Shown: piece after piece, positions 1-8,450 of the stretch
Numbering within the stretch: the stretch's first letter is position 1
Layout of the letters: each line of letters starts with the position of its first letter
NCBI RefSeq assembly: GCF_006717075.1
Contig: NZ_VFQC01000001.1
Location: forward strand, 2,403,501 to 2,467,500
Origin: Haloactinospora alba
GTDB taxonomy: Bacteria > Actinomycetota > Actinomycetes > Streptosporangiales > Streptosporangiaceae
Direction: 5' to 3'
DNA: 64,000 nucleotides
Notes under the pieces: model-generated
The model's database searches: none
What the model was told of the DNA's origin: nothing
What the model saw: only the letters and a program-made list of their open reading frames with translations
Program-made: the position numbers and the translations under genes

Positions 1-450
1 CAGCGTGGTGCCGCGGACCCGCCCTCCCAGCAGGTACAGGGTGCAGTTGGCCCGCGCGCAGAGCTGGTTGGCCGCGGGAAGCGAGTTCGTCACCACCGTG
101 AGCTCCCGGTCCTCGGGCAGCAGCCGGGCCAGGCGGGCTGTGGTCGTTCCGGCGTCCAGCAGGACCGTGCCGCGCGTGGGCAGCAGGTCCACCGCCGCCC
201 GGGCGATGCGTTCCTTCGCCGCGGCGTTGGTCTGGTCCCGCGTGGCCACGCCGGGCTCGAAGTCCAGACGCTCGACGGGGATCGCACCGCCGTAGACACG
301 CCGCACCACACCCTGGCGTTCCAGTGCGCTCAGGTCCCGCCGGAGCGTCTCCGGTGCCACACCGAACTCCTCGGCCGCGGCCGACACGTCGATCCGCCCG
401 TCACGCCGCGCCCGCTGCGCCAGCATCTGCCTCCGCTCCGCGCCATGCAT
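1..450 (-). CDS. DeoR-family transcriptional regulator, N-terminal part
   Basis: The gene is cut by the left window edge; 150 codons are visible from an ATG at 450, preceded by a GGAAGGA ribosome site. Residues 5-60 form a DeoR-type winged helix-turn-helix (EEFGVAPETLRRDLSALERQG, then VRRVYGGAI). The start of the sugar-phosphate-sensing DeoRC domain follows, with its usual LLDAGTTTARLA stretch. DeoR regulators of this type commonly control sugar PTS genes and respond to a phosphorylated sugar. The gene is divergent from ptsI with only about 100 bases between them, so ptsI, and probably a sugar-specific PTS operon to the left, is the likely target. The sugar cannot be told from what is visible; fructose is a guess from family context. 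Confidence 0.88.
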   Translation of the reverse strand, partial: MHGAERRQMLAQRARRDGRIDVSAAAEEFGVAPETLRRDLSALERQGVVRRVYGGAIPVERLDFEPGVATRDQTNAAAKERIARAAVDLLPTRGTVLLDAGTTTARLARLLPEDRELTVVTNSLPAANQLCARANCTLYLLGGRVRGTTL

Positions 451-480
451 GCCCGTTTCCTTCCGATTAAATCTGTGTTG

Positions 481-506
481 TTGCCTGATTCTGCCTTGTT
501 TTGCCA
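481..506. promoter_or_regulatory. Candidate operator: three TGCC repeats spaced 10 bp apart
   Basis: In the roughly 100-base gap between the divergent DeoR regulator and ptsI, TGCC occurs at 482-485, 492-495 and 502-505, exactly one helical turn apart, in a T-rich context. Direct repeats on one DNA face are common for DeoR-family operators. The link to this regulator is inference. Confidence 0.3.
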
Positions 507-551
507 GAGTTGTCATCCAGGTCACAGAGAAAAGCACGAGGAAGGGACTCC

Positions 552-2237
552 ATGCCCGTGGAAACAGCAGAACGGGTCCCCGCACCGGGACAGCGCCTGC
601 GCGGTGTCCCGGTGAGCCCGGGCCGCGCCTTGGGACCGGCCGTCCGGGTAGCCGACCCTCCGGCCGAACCGGGCCCCGCTCCAGCGCCGGAGGACCCCGG
701 TGCCGAGGCGGCACGCATCCGCCCAGCGGCCGAGGCCGTCTCCCGCGCGCTGCGGGAACGGCCGGCGGCCACAGGGGAGACGCGCGCGATCCTGGACACC
801 ACGGCGGCCATGGCCAGCGATCCCGCGCTACTGGCGGAGGCGGAGAAGGCCGTCACCGAACGCGGGCTGCCGGCCGGACGGGCGGTGCACGAGGCGGCCG
901 GGTACTTCGCCTCGACACTGGCCGCGAGCGGCGACTACCTCGCCCAGCGCGCCCGGGACATCCGCGACGTCCGCGACCGGATCATCGCCGAGCTCGCCGG
1001 GGAGGCCGCTCCGGGAGTACCGGAGATCACCGGTCCCAGCGTGCTCGTGGCCCGGGACCTGGCTCCGGCCGACACCGCTGACCTGGACCCCTCCCTGGTA
1101 CTGGCACTGGTGACGGAAGAGGGCGGCCCGACCAGCCACACCGCGATCCTGGCCCGGTCGCTGGGGATACCCGCGGTCGTCGCCGCACCCGGTGCCGCCG
1201 GTGCCGACGTCGCGGGTGCCAGCGTGGACGGCGAGACGGGAGAGGTGGAACTGTTGGACCACGCCCCTCCGGCCGCCCCAGCGGCCCGGCCCCGTCCCGA
1301 CCACCAGGTCGCTGCGGGCGCAACGGCCGACGGCCACCCGGTCGCCCTCCTGGCCAACGTCGGCTCCGCGGCCGACGCCCGTTCCGCTGCCGATCTCGGG
1401 ATGGCGGGCTGCGGGCTTCTCCGTACCGAGTTCTGCTTCCTGGAGGCCGCGACCGAACCCGACGAGGACACGCAACGGGCCGCCTACCGGGAGATCCTGG
1501 CTCCGCTGGAGGGAAAGCCGGTCGTCGTCCGCACCCTGGACGCCGGTGCCGACAAACCCTTGCCCTTCCTCGACATGACCGGCGAGCCGAACCCCGCCCT
1601 GGGGGTGCGCGGCCTGCGTCTCGCCGCGGACCGCCCCGGGCTGGTGGAGCGCCAGTTGGCGGCGATCGCCGGCGCGGCGGCGGACACCGGAGCGGAGGTC
1701 GCCGTGATGGCTCCCATGGTGGCCACACCCGAGGAGGCCGCCTGGTTCGCCGAACGCGCCCGCGCCGCCGGCCACCCGCGAGCCGGGGTCATGGTGGAGA
1801 CGCCGGCGGCGGTGATGTCGGGGCCCGACCTGCTCGAGGCGGTGGACTTCCTGAGCGTCGGAACCAACGACCTCGCGCAGTACATGTTCGCGGCGGACCG
1901 GTTGTCCGGTTCCCTGGCGAGACTGAACGACCCGTGGCAGCCCGCGTTGCTGCGGGCCGTCGCCGAACTCGCCCGCGCCGGCCGGGACCACGACAGTTAC
2001 GTGGGTGTCTGCGGGGAGGCCGCGGCCGACCCCCTGCTCGCGGGGGTTCTCGCGGGGTTGGGCGTGACCGGGCTGTCCATGGCGGTGTCCGCGGCCCCCG
2101 CCGTATCCCACGCCCTGGCGCAGCACACGCACGACGACCACGAGCGGGCCGCCCGCGACGCGCTCAGCGCTACCGGTCCGGACGCCGCGCGGCGCCGTGC
2201 CCGCGCCGCCCTCACCCCGTCCGCGACACAGGAGTGA
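552..2237 (+). CDS. ptsI: PTS enzyme I, phosphoenolpyruvate-protein phosphotransferase
   Basis: The 561-residue length is normal for enzyme I, the cytosolic enzyme that moves phosphate from phosphoenolpyruvate to HPr at the head of all sugar PTS chains. The swivelling phosphohistidine motif GGPTSHTAIL places the active His at residue 196. The C-terminal PEP-binding barrel has LRTEFCFLE, the GTNDLAQY segment and the catalytic Cys487 in VCGEAAADP. The ATG at 552 is chosen over an in-frame ATG at 501 because GAGGAAGGGA sits just before it and the protein then begins like other enzymes I. A strong hairpin follows the stop. It is transcribed away from the DeoR-type regulator, which is its likely controller. 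Confidence 0.96.
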   Translation: MPVETAERVPAPGQRLRGVPVSPGRALGPAVRVADPPAEPGPAPAPEDPGAEAARIRPAAEAVSRALRERPAATGETRAILDTTAAMASDPALLAEAEKAVTERGLPAGRAVHEAAGYFASTLAASGDYLAQRARDIRDVRDRIIAELAGEAAPGVPEITGPSVLVARDLAPADTADLDPSLVLALVTEEGGPTSHTAILARSLGIPAVVAAPGAAGADVAGASVDGETGEVELLDHAPPAAPAARPRPDHQVAAGATADGHPVALLANVGSAADARSAADLGMAGCGLLRTEFCFLEAATEPDEDTQRAAYREILAPLEGKPVVVRTLDAGADKPLPFLDMTGEPNPALGVRGLRLAADRPGLVERQLAAIAGAAADTGAEVAVMAPMVATPEEAAWFAERARAAGHPRAGVMVETPAAVMSGPDLLEAVDFLSVGTNDLAQYMFAADRLSGSLARLNDPWQPALLRAVAELARAGRDHDSYVGVCGEAAADPLLAGVLAGLGVTGLSMAVSAAPAVSHALAQHTHDDHERAARDALSATGPDAARRRARAALTPSATQE

Positions 2238-2246
2238 CACGGTCAC

Positions 2247-2284
2247 CGGCGTCCTCTCTCCGGTGGGTGGGAGAGAGGACGCCG
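2247..2284 (+). terminator. Strong hairpin after ptsI
   Basis: A perfect 15-bp stem (arms 2247-2261 and 2270-2284) with an 8-base loop begins 9 bases after the ptsI stop. There is no clear T-tract. It is the likely end of the ptsI transcript. Confidence 0.7.
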
Positions 2285-2461
2285 CGCGGCACCGCACTGT
2301 CGCCGCCGGTGGACCGTTCACTCCCGGCCCGCCGTTCGGCCGCCCCGGAAGCGGAACCACCTCACCCGGTACGGCTCCCTTCCCCGTTGTTTCCTCCTCC
2401 CCGCTGCCGACGCACCGAACCTCCGCCCACAACGCCCCACCGGTTAATCTGATTACAGAGT

Positions 2462-2490
2462 TTGATATCTGTCATTCCATCCATGACAAT
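2462..2490 (+). promoter_or_regulatory. Promoter with embedded TetR-type operator
   Basis: TTGATA (2462-2467) and GACAAT (2485-2490) are separated by 17 bases and form a good housekeeping promoter. The perfect inverted repeat TGTCAT-N7-ATGACA (2470-2488) fills the spacer and overlaps the -10 box, as operators of TetR-type repressors often do. The predicted transcript start falls at or next to the ATG at 2497, so the mRNA may be leaderless. The repressor is probably the TetR protein encoded second in this operon. Confidence 0.55.
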
Positions 2491-2496
2491 GAAGGT

Positions 2497-3510
2497 ATGC
2501 ACCACCGCACATTGGGGGATACCGGCCCCCGGGTTTCCGCCCTCGGCCTCGGCCTGATGGGCATGTCCGACTTCTACGGCTCCGCGGACGAGTCCGAGAG
2601 CCTCGCCACGATCGACGCCGCCATCGGCAGCGGTGTCACCCTCCTGGACACGGGGGACTTCTACGGGAGTGGCCACAACGAACTACTGCTGGGCAGGGCT
2701 CTGCGCGGACACGACCGGGAGCAGCTGCGGATCAGTGTCAAGTTCGGAGCGCTGCGCGACCCCGCCGGTGGTTTCGTCGGTGTCGACGGCCGCCCGGAAT
2801 CGGTGAAGAACTTCCTCGCCCAGAGCCTGCGCCGCCTGGGGACCGACTACGTCGACGTCTACCGGCCCGCCCGCCTGGATCCGTCCGTTCCCATCGAGGA
2901 CACCGTGGGTGCCATCGCGGAGATGGTCGAAGCCGGTTACGTCCGCCACGTCGGGCTGTCCGAGGTGGGGCCCGAGACGATCCGCCGCGCGGCCGCGGTA
3001 CACCCGATCGCCGACCTGCAGATCGAGTACTCGCTGCTCTCGCGCGGGATCGAGGAGGAGATCCTGCCGGCCTGCCGGGAACTCGGCATCGGGACCACCG
3101 CCTACGGCGTCCTCTCCCGGGGGCTGCTGTCCGGGGACTGGAGCAGGGAACGCGCGGCCTGGACCCAGGACGCCCGCAGCCACATCCCCCGTTTCGCCGG
3201 CGAGAACCTGGAGCACAACCTCGCCCTGGTGGAGGCGCTGCGCGGTGTCGCCGACGCCAAGGGCGCTCGTGTCTCCCAGGTCGCCATCGGGTGGGCGCTG
3301 TCCCGCGGTGCGGACATCGTCCCGCTTGTCGGGGCGCGCCGCCGCGACCGGCTGACCGAGGCGTTGCGGGCGCTGGACGTGGAGCTGACACCGCGGGACC
3401 TCGCGGAGATCGAACGGGCCGTTCCCAGCGGGGCCGCGGCGGGCGAGCGTTACGACGTCGCCCAGATGGCTCTCCTCGACAGCGAACGCGCTGCGGGTCG
3501 GGATGAGTAA
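2497..3510 (+). CDS. Aldo/keto reductase family protein
   Basis: This 337-residue TIM-barrel protein resembles NADPH-dependent aldo/keto reductases. The N-terminus reads LGDTGPRVSALGLGLMGMSDFYG, followed by LLDTGDFYGSGHNE with the catalytic Asp and Tyr, the Lys-containing ISVKFG segment, and the C-terminal cofactor region IVPLVGARRRDRL. The position normally held by the tetrad His (YYQHRVDP in relatives) reads VYRPARLDP here, so that His appears replaced by Ala. A longer reading frame opens upstream, but it crosses the promoter region, and homology starts at the ATG at 2497. The gene overlaps the following tetR by 8 bases and is probably co-transcribed and repressed by it. The substrate is unknown. 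Confidence 0.88.
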   Translation: MHHRTLGDTGPRVSALGLGLMGMSDFYGSADESESLATIDAAIGSGVTLLDTGDFYGSGHNELLLGRALRGHDREQLRISVKFGALRDPAGGFVGVDGRPESVKNFLAQSLRRLGTDYVDVYRPARLDPSVPIEDTVGAIAEMVEAGYVRHVGLSEVGPETIRRAAAVHPIADLQIEYSLLSRGIEEEILPACRELGIGTTAYGVLSRGLLSGDWSRERAAWTQDARSHIPRFAGENLEHNLALVEALRGVADAKGARVSQVAIGWALSRGADIVPLVGARRRDRLTEALRALDVELTPRDLAEIERAVPSGAAAGERYDVAQMALLDSERAAGRDE

Positions 3511-4114
3511 CGCGCCGCTGACCCCGCAACGGATCCTCGAGGCGGCGGAGGAAACCCTGCGCCGTTTCGGCCCGGACAAGACGACCGTCGTGGACGTCGC
3601 CCGGGCGCTGGGGGTGAGCCACGGCAGCGTCTACCGCCACTTCCCGACCAAGGCCGCGCTGCGCGACGCCGTGGCGCAGCGCTGGTTGGAGGGTGTCTGC
3701 GCGCCCCTGCGCCCCATCGTCGAGGACGAACGGGAGGAGGCCGCCCCGCGACTGCGGCGGTGGCTGGAGTGCCTCAGCACGACGAAACGCCGGATGGCCC
3801 GGGAGGACCCGGAACTGTTCACCACGTACCACAAGCTGGCTCTGGAGTCGCGCGGGGTGGTGGACGAGCACCTCGAAACGCTGGCCCGGATGGTCACCCG
3901 GATCGTCGCCGACGGCAGGGCCCGCGGGGAGTTCGCGGTGCGGGAGCCCGAGGCGGCCGCCCGGGCGGTGCTGTCGGCCACCAGCCGGTTCCACGACCCG
4001 GTGCACGTGTCTGCCTGGGAGGAGCCCGGCATCGACGCCGAGTTCGAGGAGGTCTGGGCCCTGCTGCTGCACGGGCTCGCCACCCGGTCGGCACCCACCA
4101 CCTCAGGGGAGTGA
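3503..4114 (+). CDS. TetR-family transcriptional regulator
   Basis: A 203-residue one-component repressor. Residues 7-55 are the TetR DNA-binding domain, with recognition helix region TVVDVARALGVSHGSVYRHF followed by PTKAALRDAV. The rest is the helical ligand-binding and dimerisation domain, which gives no clue to the ligand. It starts 8 bases before the end of the aldo/keto reductase gene, so the two are translationally coupled. The inverted repeat inside the promoter at 2470-2488 is its most likely operator, giving autoregulation of the pair. A GC palindrome follows immediately. Confidence 0.93.
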   Translation: MSNAPLTPQRILEAAEETLRRFGPDKTTVVDVARALGVSHGSVYRHFPTKAALRDAVAQRWLEGVCAPLRPIVEDEREEAAPRLRRWLECLSTTKRRMAREDPELFTTYHKLALESRGVVDEHLETLARMVTRIVADGRARGEFAVREPEAAARAVLSATSRFHDPVHVSAWEEPGIDAEFEEVWALLLHGLATRSAPTTSGE

Positions 4115-4117
4115 AAC

Positions 4118-4135
4118 GCGCCCCGGCCGGGGCGC
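4118..4135. terminator. GC palindrome between convergent genes
   Basis: An 18-bp perfect palindrome (GCGCCCCGGCCGGGGCGC) lies 3 bases after the tetR stop and 31 bases from the end of the convergent LtrA gene. It is a plausible bidirectional transcription stop, though it lacks a T-tract. Confidence 0.45.
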
Positions 4136-4166
4136 CTGCCCACGGGAGCGGTCCCGCCCCGGTCTC

Positions 4167-5354
4167 TCACGAGGTGCCGGTCGCGGTACGCGTCGTGAGT
4201 CCCTCGAAAGCCCCCAGGACCAGAAGGAGCACGACGGCGGTGGCGGCCGCCCACAGGGGGCCCGGCAGGACCACCGGTGTGAGGGCGAGCAGCAGCGCGC
4301 AGAGCGGGTAGCGGCCTCGCGCCCACCCCGGGACCCCTCGGCCGGCGGGAAGCACGCAGACGAGCCAGAGGGAGAACACGACCACGGCGGCCGCGGCCAC
4401 CAGCGGGGAGGCGTCGGACGGACGCACGGCCGTCTCGGGCGAGGAAACGGTCTCAGCCAGGAAACGGGCCCCGGCCCCCACGGCGCCGACGGCGCCCACG
4501 ACCAGGTAGTGCCCGTACTCCCAGAGCCGCCGGTGGGGGCCGCTGGCCAGCTCCGCGTGCGGCAGGGCGTGGTAGAGCCACAGAAGGGGGATGACAGTGG
4601 TCACGGCGAGGACCGCCACAGCAACGAGAGAGGCGCGTGGCGGCCCGTCGGCGACGCCCAACTGGACGGCGTGGATGGCGGCGGCGACGACCTGCGCGGC
4701 GACCGTGAGAGTGAAACGTCCGTACCGTCCCGCCATGTGGGCGGGGTTGGTGGGGATCCGACCGCGGCGCTGGGCCCAGAAGGGCACGGCGAGTTCCGCC
4801 GCAACGAGCACGAGGAACGCGGGTGAGAGCCACTGTTCCGGTAGCGCCAACCGCGTCAGCCACACCACCTGGAGCACCAGAAGGCCGACGGCGTAACGCA
4901 GGCACGTCACCCGCCGCGACGGGTCACCGACCGCGGCCCGGCACCACTGCGCCGCCAGAGGCAGCCGCATCACCGCGTAGCCGAACGTGATCACGGCGAA
5001 GTCCCGTTCGGTGAGGGCCGCGGGGACTCCGGCCGCCAGCACGCACGCCCCCAGGATCTGAAGCGTGGTGACCGTCCACGTCACACCGTCGTCGGTGTCG
5101 TAGGCCGAGGCGTGCCAACTGAAGTTCAGCCAGGCCCACCAGATCGCGAAGAACACCATCGCGAACCCCAGCACCGCCTGCCCCCACCCGCCGGTGGTGA
5201 GGCTGCGGGTCAACTGCACGGCGGCGAACCCGGAGGCGGTGGAGAACGCCAGGTCGAACAGCAGCTCCAGCGGTGTCTGGCCGCGCCTCGCGTCCGGGTC
5301 GCGGGCCCGCATCGGGCGGTAGAGCGGATGCGCCAGCGGATTCGCGCGGTCCAT
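4167..5354 (-). CDS. LtrA-family membrane protein (copy 1)
   Basis: 395 residues, nearly all hydrophobic, with roughly a dozen membrane segments. The N-terminal signature TPLELLFDLAFSTASGFAAVQL matches the LtrA family (low temperature requirement protein A), whose first recognised member was linked to cold growth in Listeria; no biochemical activity is established. It lies 9 bases downstream of a second LtrA gene in the same direction, so the two form an operon. The pair share the E-L-x-F-D-L motif but differ widely elsewhere, so this is an old duplication or two acquired paralogues. An alternative role as a transporter of unknown solute cannot be excluded. Confidence 0.85.
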   Translation of the reverse strand: MDRANPLAHPLYRPMRARDPDARRGQTPLELLFDLAFSTASGFAAVQLTRSLTTGGWGQAVLGFAMVFFAIWWAWLNFSWHASAYDTDDGVTWTVTTLQILGACVLAAGVPAALTERDFAVITFGYAVMRLPLAAQWCRAAVGDPSRRVTCLRYAVGLLVLQVVWLTRLALPEQWLSPAFLVLVAAELAVPFWAQRRGRIPTNPAHMAGRYGRFTLTVAAQVVAAAIHAVQLGVADGPPRASLVAVAVLAVTTVIPLLWLYHALPHAELASGPHRRLWEYGHYLVVGAVGAVGAGARFLAETVSSPETAVRPSDASPLVAAAAVVVFSLWLVCVLPAGRGVPGWARGRYPLCALLLALTPVVLPGPLWAAATAVVLLLVLGAFEGLTTRTATGTS

Positions 5355-5363
5355 GGAAGGTAC

Positions 5364-6548
5364 TCACGCACCCGCGGTCTGGGAACGGACGCGGTTGGCG
5401 AACACGGCCAGACCCAGCATGCACAGGGTGGTCAGTGCTGCCAGGGCGAGCGGCGTCAGCAGGTGGGTGGCGCTGGCCACCGCCGCCAGTACCAGCAGGA
5501 ACCCGGCCACGACCAGGCGCGACCAGGCGATGGCCAGGGTCCGGGCGTGGATGTAGAGCAGGTTCCCCAGCAGGTACAGGAGCGGCCCGCCGACCACGCA
5601 CCCCACCACGGCCGGTTCCGGGTGGCCCATCGGGTGCGCCGTGACCTGTTCGATGGACACCGCGAGGACGATCGCCCCGGCGATCATGACCGCGTGCGCA
5701 TAGGCGAAGGCGGAGCGTGCGATGTCGGCCTGCTCCGCGGCCTCCGGGTTGGTGGAGCGTTCCTCCTCGAACCGGAACCCGAAGTAGTTCCACCACAGCA
5801 GGAGCAGCCCGAGGAAACCGATGATGGTCGCGAGCACGACCGGAGTCGTCAGTTCGACCTCGTCCAGGGTGAAGCCCATGATCAGGATGGACTCCCCCAG
5901 TGCGATGATGAAGACGAGCCGGTTGCGTTCGGCGAGGTGTTCGCGGTGCAGCGGCCACGACGTTATGGGCACCGACCCGAAACCGGGCACGGCGAAGTTC
6001 GCGATCGGGGCCGCGTAGTCGATCACCACCGCGAGCAGCCACACCCACAGCTGGTACTCCCCCGGGACGAACACCCCCGCCACCCACACGATCCCGGCGA
6101 GGACGTTCCAGGCCAGCAGATGGGCGAAGTTCGCCCCCAGCTGCCGCCCGCGCAGCGCCCAGACCATGAAAGCGGTGCGCACCACCTGGAGACAGATATA
6201 GGACCCGGCGAAGAGGAGCGCCTCGTCCTGGAAGGCCGCGGGCAGCGACACCGCCATTCCCAACCCCGCCAGCATGAGGAACGCCGTCAGCACCCGGACC
6301 GTGGTGTTCTGCGGGTTCAACCAGTTCATGGCCCAGGCGGTGTAGTTCCACCCCCACCACACGGCCAGGAACAGCACCGCGGTCTGTGCGATCCCGGCGG
6401 GGTCCAGGCTGTCCAGCAGGAAGTGGGAGAGCTGGATGATGGCGAAGACGTAGACGAGGTCGAAGAACAGCTCGATCGCCCCGACCTCCGACGCCTCGCT
6501 GGACTGCCGGTCACGGAGCACCGGCTCGTGCCCGAAGCGGAGTTGCAT
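5364..6548 (-). CDS. LtrA-family membrane protein (copy 2)
   Basis: 394 residues with multiple membrane helices and the family motif AIELFFDLVYVFAIIQLSH near residue 25, followed by VWWGWNYTAWAMNW. It belongs to the same LtrA family as the next gene and is first in the two-gene operon. No Shine-Dalgarno sequence is visible; a TANNNT-type -10 box (TAACTT, plus-strand 6555-6560) ends 6 bases before the ATG, which suggests a leaderless message. The gene is divergent from the PIG-L deacetylase. Function is unknown; membrane location is certain from the sequence. Confidence 0.87.
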   Translation of the reverse strand: MQLRFGHEPVLRDRQSSEASEVGAIELFFDLVYVFAIIQLSHFLLDSLDPAGIAQTAVLFLAVWWGWNYTAWAMNWLNPQNTTVRVLTAFLMLAGLGMAVSLPAAFQDEALLFAGSYICLQVVRTAFMVWALRGRQLGANFAHLLAWNVLAGIVWVAGVFVPGEYQLWVWLLAVVIDYAAPIANFAVPGFGSVPITSWPLHREHLAERNRLVFIIALGESILIMGFTLDEVELTTPVVLATIIGFLGLLLLWWNYFGFRFEEERSTNPEAAEQADIARSAFAYAHAVMIAGAIVLAVSIEQVTAHPMGHPEPAVVGCVVGGPLLYLLGNLLYIHARTLAIAWSRLVVAGFLLVLAAVASATHLLTPLALAALTTLCMLGLAVFANRVRSQTAGA

Positions 6549-6833
6549 GACACAAAGTTAGCAATTAAACACACACTGACGTATCACCGCATCGCGCGGT
6601 CTCCTCCCGGCCCGTGGCCGGAGACCGGAGGAGGTTGCGCGTGGAACGGGGCGGCTTCGCCCCCAGGCCGGGAGCCGCGCCGGGAGGAGCCACCGCGCCG
6701 GGTTCCGAGGAGGCGACGCTCTCCTCCGGCGCGGAGACCCTCGGGCCGCGGGTTTCCGTGCCACTGCCCTGGCTAGACTGCACCCCGGCACGGGCATCCC
6801 CTCCCCCGGACGACAGCGAAGGCAAGGTGGATT

Positions 6834-7559
6834 ATGGCGCGGCCGAACGACAGCGGCACCGAGCGGGCCCTGGTGGTCATGGCCCACCCCGACGACGTGG
6901 ACTTCGGGTGCGCTGGGACCGTGGCGCTGTGGACCGGCACCGGGATCGACGTCACCTACCTCATGGTGACCGACGGGGACGCGGGCGGCGACGACCGCAG
7001 TCTGGACGGAACGAGCATGGCCGAGCTCCGGCGGTCGGAGCAGCGGGCGGCCGCCGCGACCGTGGGGGTGCACGACGTCCGGTTCCTGGGCTACCCGGAC
7101 GGGCGCCTCACGGCGACCCTGGAGCTGCGGAGGGACATCGCGCGGGTCATTCGCCAGGTACGGCCGCACCGGGCCATCATCCCCAGCCCGGACCGCAACT
7201 GGGAGGCGATCGCTCCCAGCCACCCCGACCACCTCGCCACGGGCGAGGCAGCGATCAACGCCGTCTATCCGGACGCGCGCAACCCGCACGCACACCCCGA
7301 GCTGCTATCCGAGGAGGGGCTGGCGGGGTGGGTCGTCCCCACAGTGTGGTTGTCCAACGGGACCTCACCCAACCACTACTCCGACATCACCGACGTGGTC
7401 GACCGCAAGATGGCGGCGCTCGCCGCGCACGAGAGCCAGATCCCGGACTTCCCGCGTGTAGAGGCGTCACTGCGCGAGGGACTGGCCTCCCACGCGCGTC
7501 GCGGTGGTCTGGCCGAGGGGAGGATGGCCGAGGTGTTCCAGATCGTCGACACCGCTTAG
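6834..7559 (+). CDS. PIG-L family N-acetyl-sugar deacetylase
   Basis: 241 residues of the PIG-L/LmbE zinc hydrolase fold. The metal motif AHPDDVDFG is at residues 17-25 and the third ligand is in SHPDH near residue 130. Family members remove acetyl groups from N-acetylglucosamine-type substrates, for example MshB in mycothiol synthesis and Mca in conjugate cleavage. This protein is shorter than typical MshB or Mca and cannot be assigned to either; it resembles the general LmbE-like deacetylases of actinomycetes. The ATG at 6834 has an AAGGTGG site in front, and TAGACT at 6774-6779 could be a -10 box. The stop codon TAG overlaps the beginning of a dispersed palindromic repeat. Confidence 0.88.
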   Translation: MARPNDSGTERALVVMAHPDDVDFGCAGTVALWTGTGIDVTYLMVTDGDAGGDDRSLDGTSMAELRRSEQRAAAATVGVHDVRFLGYPDGRLTATLELRRDIARVIRQVRPHRAIIPSPDRNWEAIAPSHPDHLATGEAAINAVYPDARNPHAHPELLSEEGLAGWVVPTVWLSNGTSPNHYSDITDVVDRKMAALAAHESQIPDFPRVEASLREGLASHARRGGLAEGRMAEVFQIVDTA

Positions 7560-7710
7560 GTCCTGTTCGGTGGATGCTGTTCGTGGCGGGCGGCGCGGCC
7601 GGTTCCGCTCTGGCAGGGCCGAGGCGGGGCACGGCCTCTGCCGGAAGGGCGGGGACGCCGCCGGCGCGGTGCCGGAGCGACGCGCACGCGTGCGCCGAAC
7701 AGGGCTTAGT
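7557..7710. repeat. Dispersed palindromic element, copy A
   Basis: About 150 bp bounded by inverted ends (CCTGTTCGG near 7563 and CCGAACAGG near 7697). The first part shares 32 of 34 bases with the reverse complement of copy B (23752-23815) and about 80% over 35 bases with copy C (55500-55672). It begins at the TAG stop of the deacetylase gene. No coding capacity is evident. It looks like a MITE or the remains of insertion-sequence ends. Confidence 0.6.
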
Positions 7711-7755
7711 GTCGGGAGCGGTTCTCCAGTTCCGCAACGACGTCAGGAGGAAAAC

Positions 7756-8292
7756 GTGACCCAACCGCCCTCTCCGTACAACTTCCTTCCCGAGGTTCCG
7801 TCGTTCACTGTAACCAGCAGCGACGTCACCCACGGCCAGACTCTTCCGAACTCCCAGGTCAGCGGCATCATGGGAGCGGGTGGGGAGGACGTGTCCCCGC
7901 AACTGTCGTGGAGTGGTTTCCCCGAGGGCACCAGGAGTTTCGCCGTCACCTGCCTCGACCCGGACGCCCCCACCGCGAGCGGTTTCTGGCACTGGGCCGT
8001 GTGCGACATTCCCGCGACGACCACCGAGCTCGTCCGCGGCGCCGGGGACGAGAACGGCACGGGGCTTCCGGCCGGGGCGGTCACGCTGCGCAACGACGCC
8101 GGGAGCAAGCGCTACATCGGTGCCGCCCCGCCGCCCGGGCACGGGCCGCACCGTTACATGTTCGTGGTCCACGCGGTGGACGTGGAGTCGTTGGGAATCG
8201 ACGACTCCGCGAGCCCGGCGTTCCTCGGATTCAACCTGTTCTTCCACACTCTGGGCCGCGGGGAGATCACCCCGGTCTTCGAACTGGCCTGA
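7756..8292 (+). CDS. PEBP family protein (YbhB/YbcL, Raf kinase inhibitor-like)
   Basis: 178 residues of the phosphatidylethanolamine-binding protein fold. It shows the bacterial hallmarks: [15 protein letters not shown], the ligand-pocket [19 protein letters not shown] segment, and [18 protein letters not shown]. The GTG start at 7756 sits 5 bases after a perfect AGGAGG, ruling out the longer upstream frame. Bacterial members are small cytoplasmic or periplasmic proteins whose ligand is unknown; some inhibit proteases or bind phosphorylated ligands. No signal peptide is seen. The transcript ends in a strong hairpin. Confidence 0.92.
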   Translation: MTQPPSPYNFLPEVPSFTVTSSDVTHGQTLPNSQVSGIMGAGGEDVSPQLSWSGFPEGTRSFAVTCLDPDAPTASGFWHWAVCDIPATTTELVRGAGDENGTGLPAGAVTLRNDAGSKRYIGAAPPPGHGPHRYMFVVHAVDVESLGIDDSASPAFLGFNLFFHTLGRGEITPVFELA

Positions 8293-8302
8293 GCGCACAC
8301 GT

Positions 8303-8336
8303 GTCCGGGGCCGTCCCCGTGGCGACGGCCCCGGAC
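8303..8336 (+). terminator. Strong hairpin after the PEBP gene
   Basis: A perfect 13-bp stem (8303-8315 and 8324-8336) with an 8-base loop starts 11 bases after the stop codon. It is GC-rich and has no T-tract. Confidence 0.65.
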
Positions 8337-8450
8337 CGCCCCCCGCCCGGAGACCGCTGGCGTTCGGAACACGGACCGGCCTGCTTGCCCGCGCGGGAGG
8401 GAACGGTTCTCCACCCCCTGAGACCCCACCGAAAGGCCACGTGAACAGCC

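Noticed and set aside
828-2432. Long minus-strand frame opposite ptsI
   Set aside because: Antisense shadow of the ptsI codon bias; product is low-complexity and matches nothing.
4924-6360. 478-residue minus-strand frame over the LtrA genes
   Set aside because: Out-of-frame shadow of the LtrA genes, which have clear membrane and motif structure.
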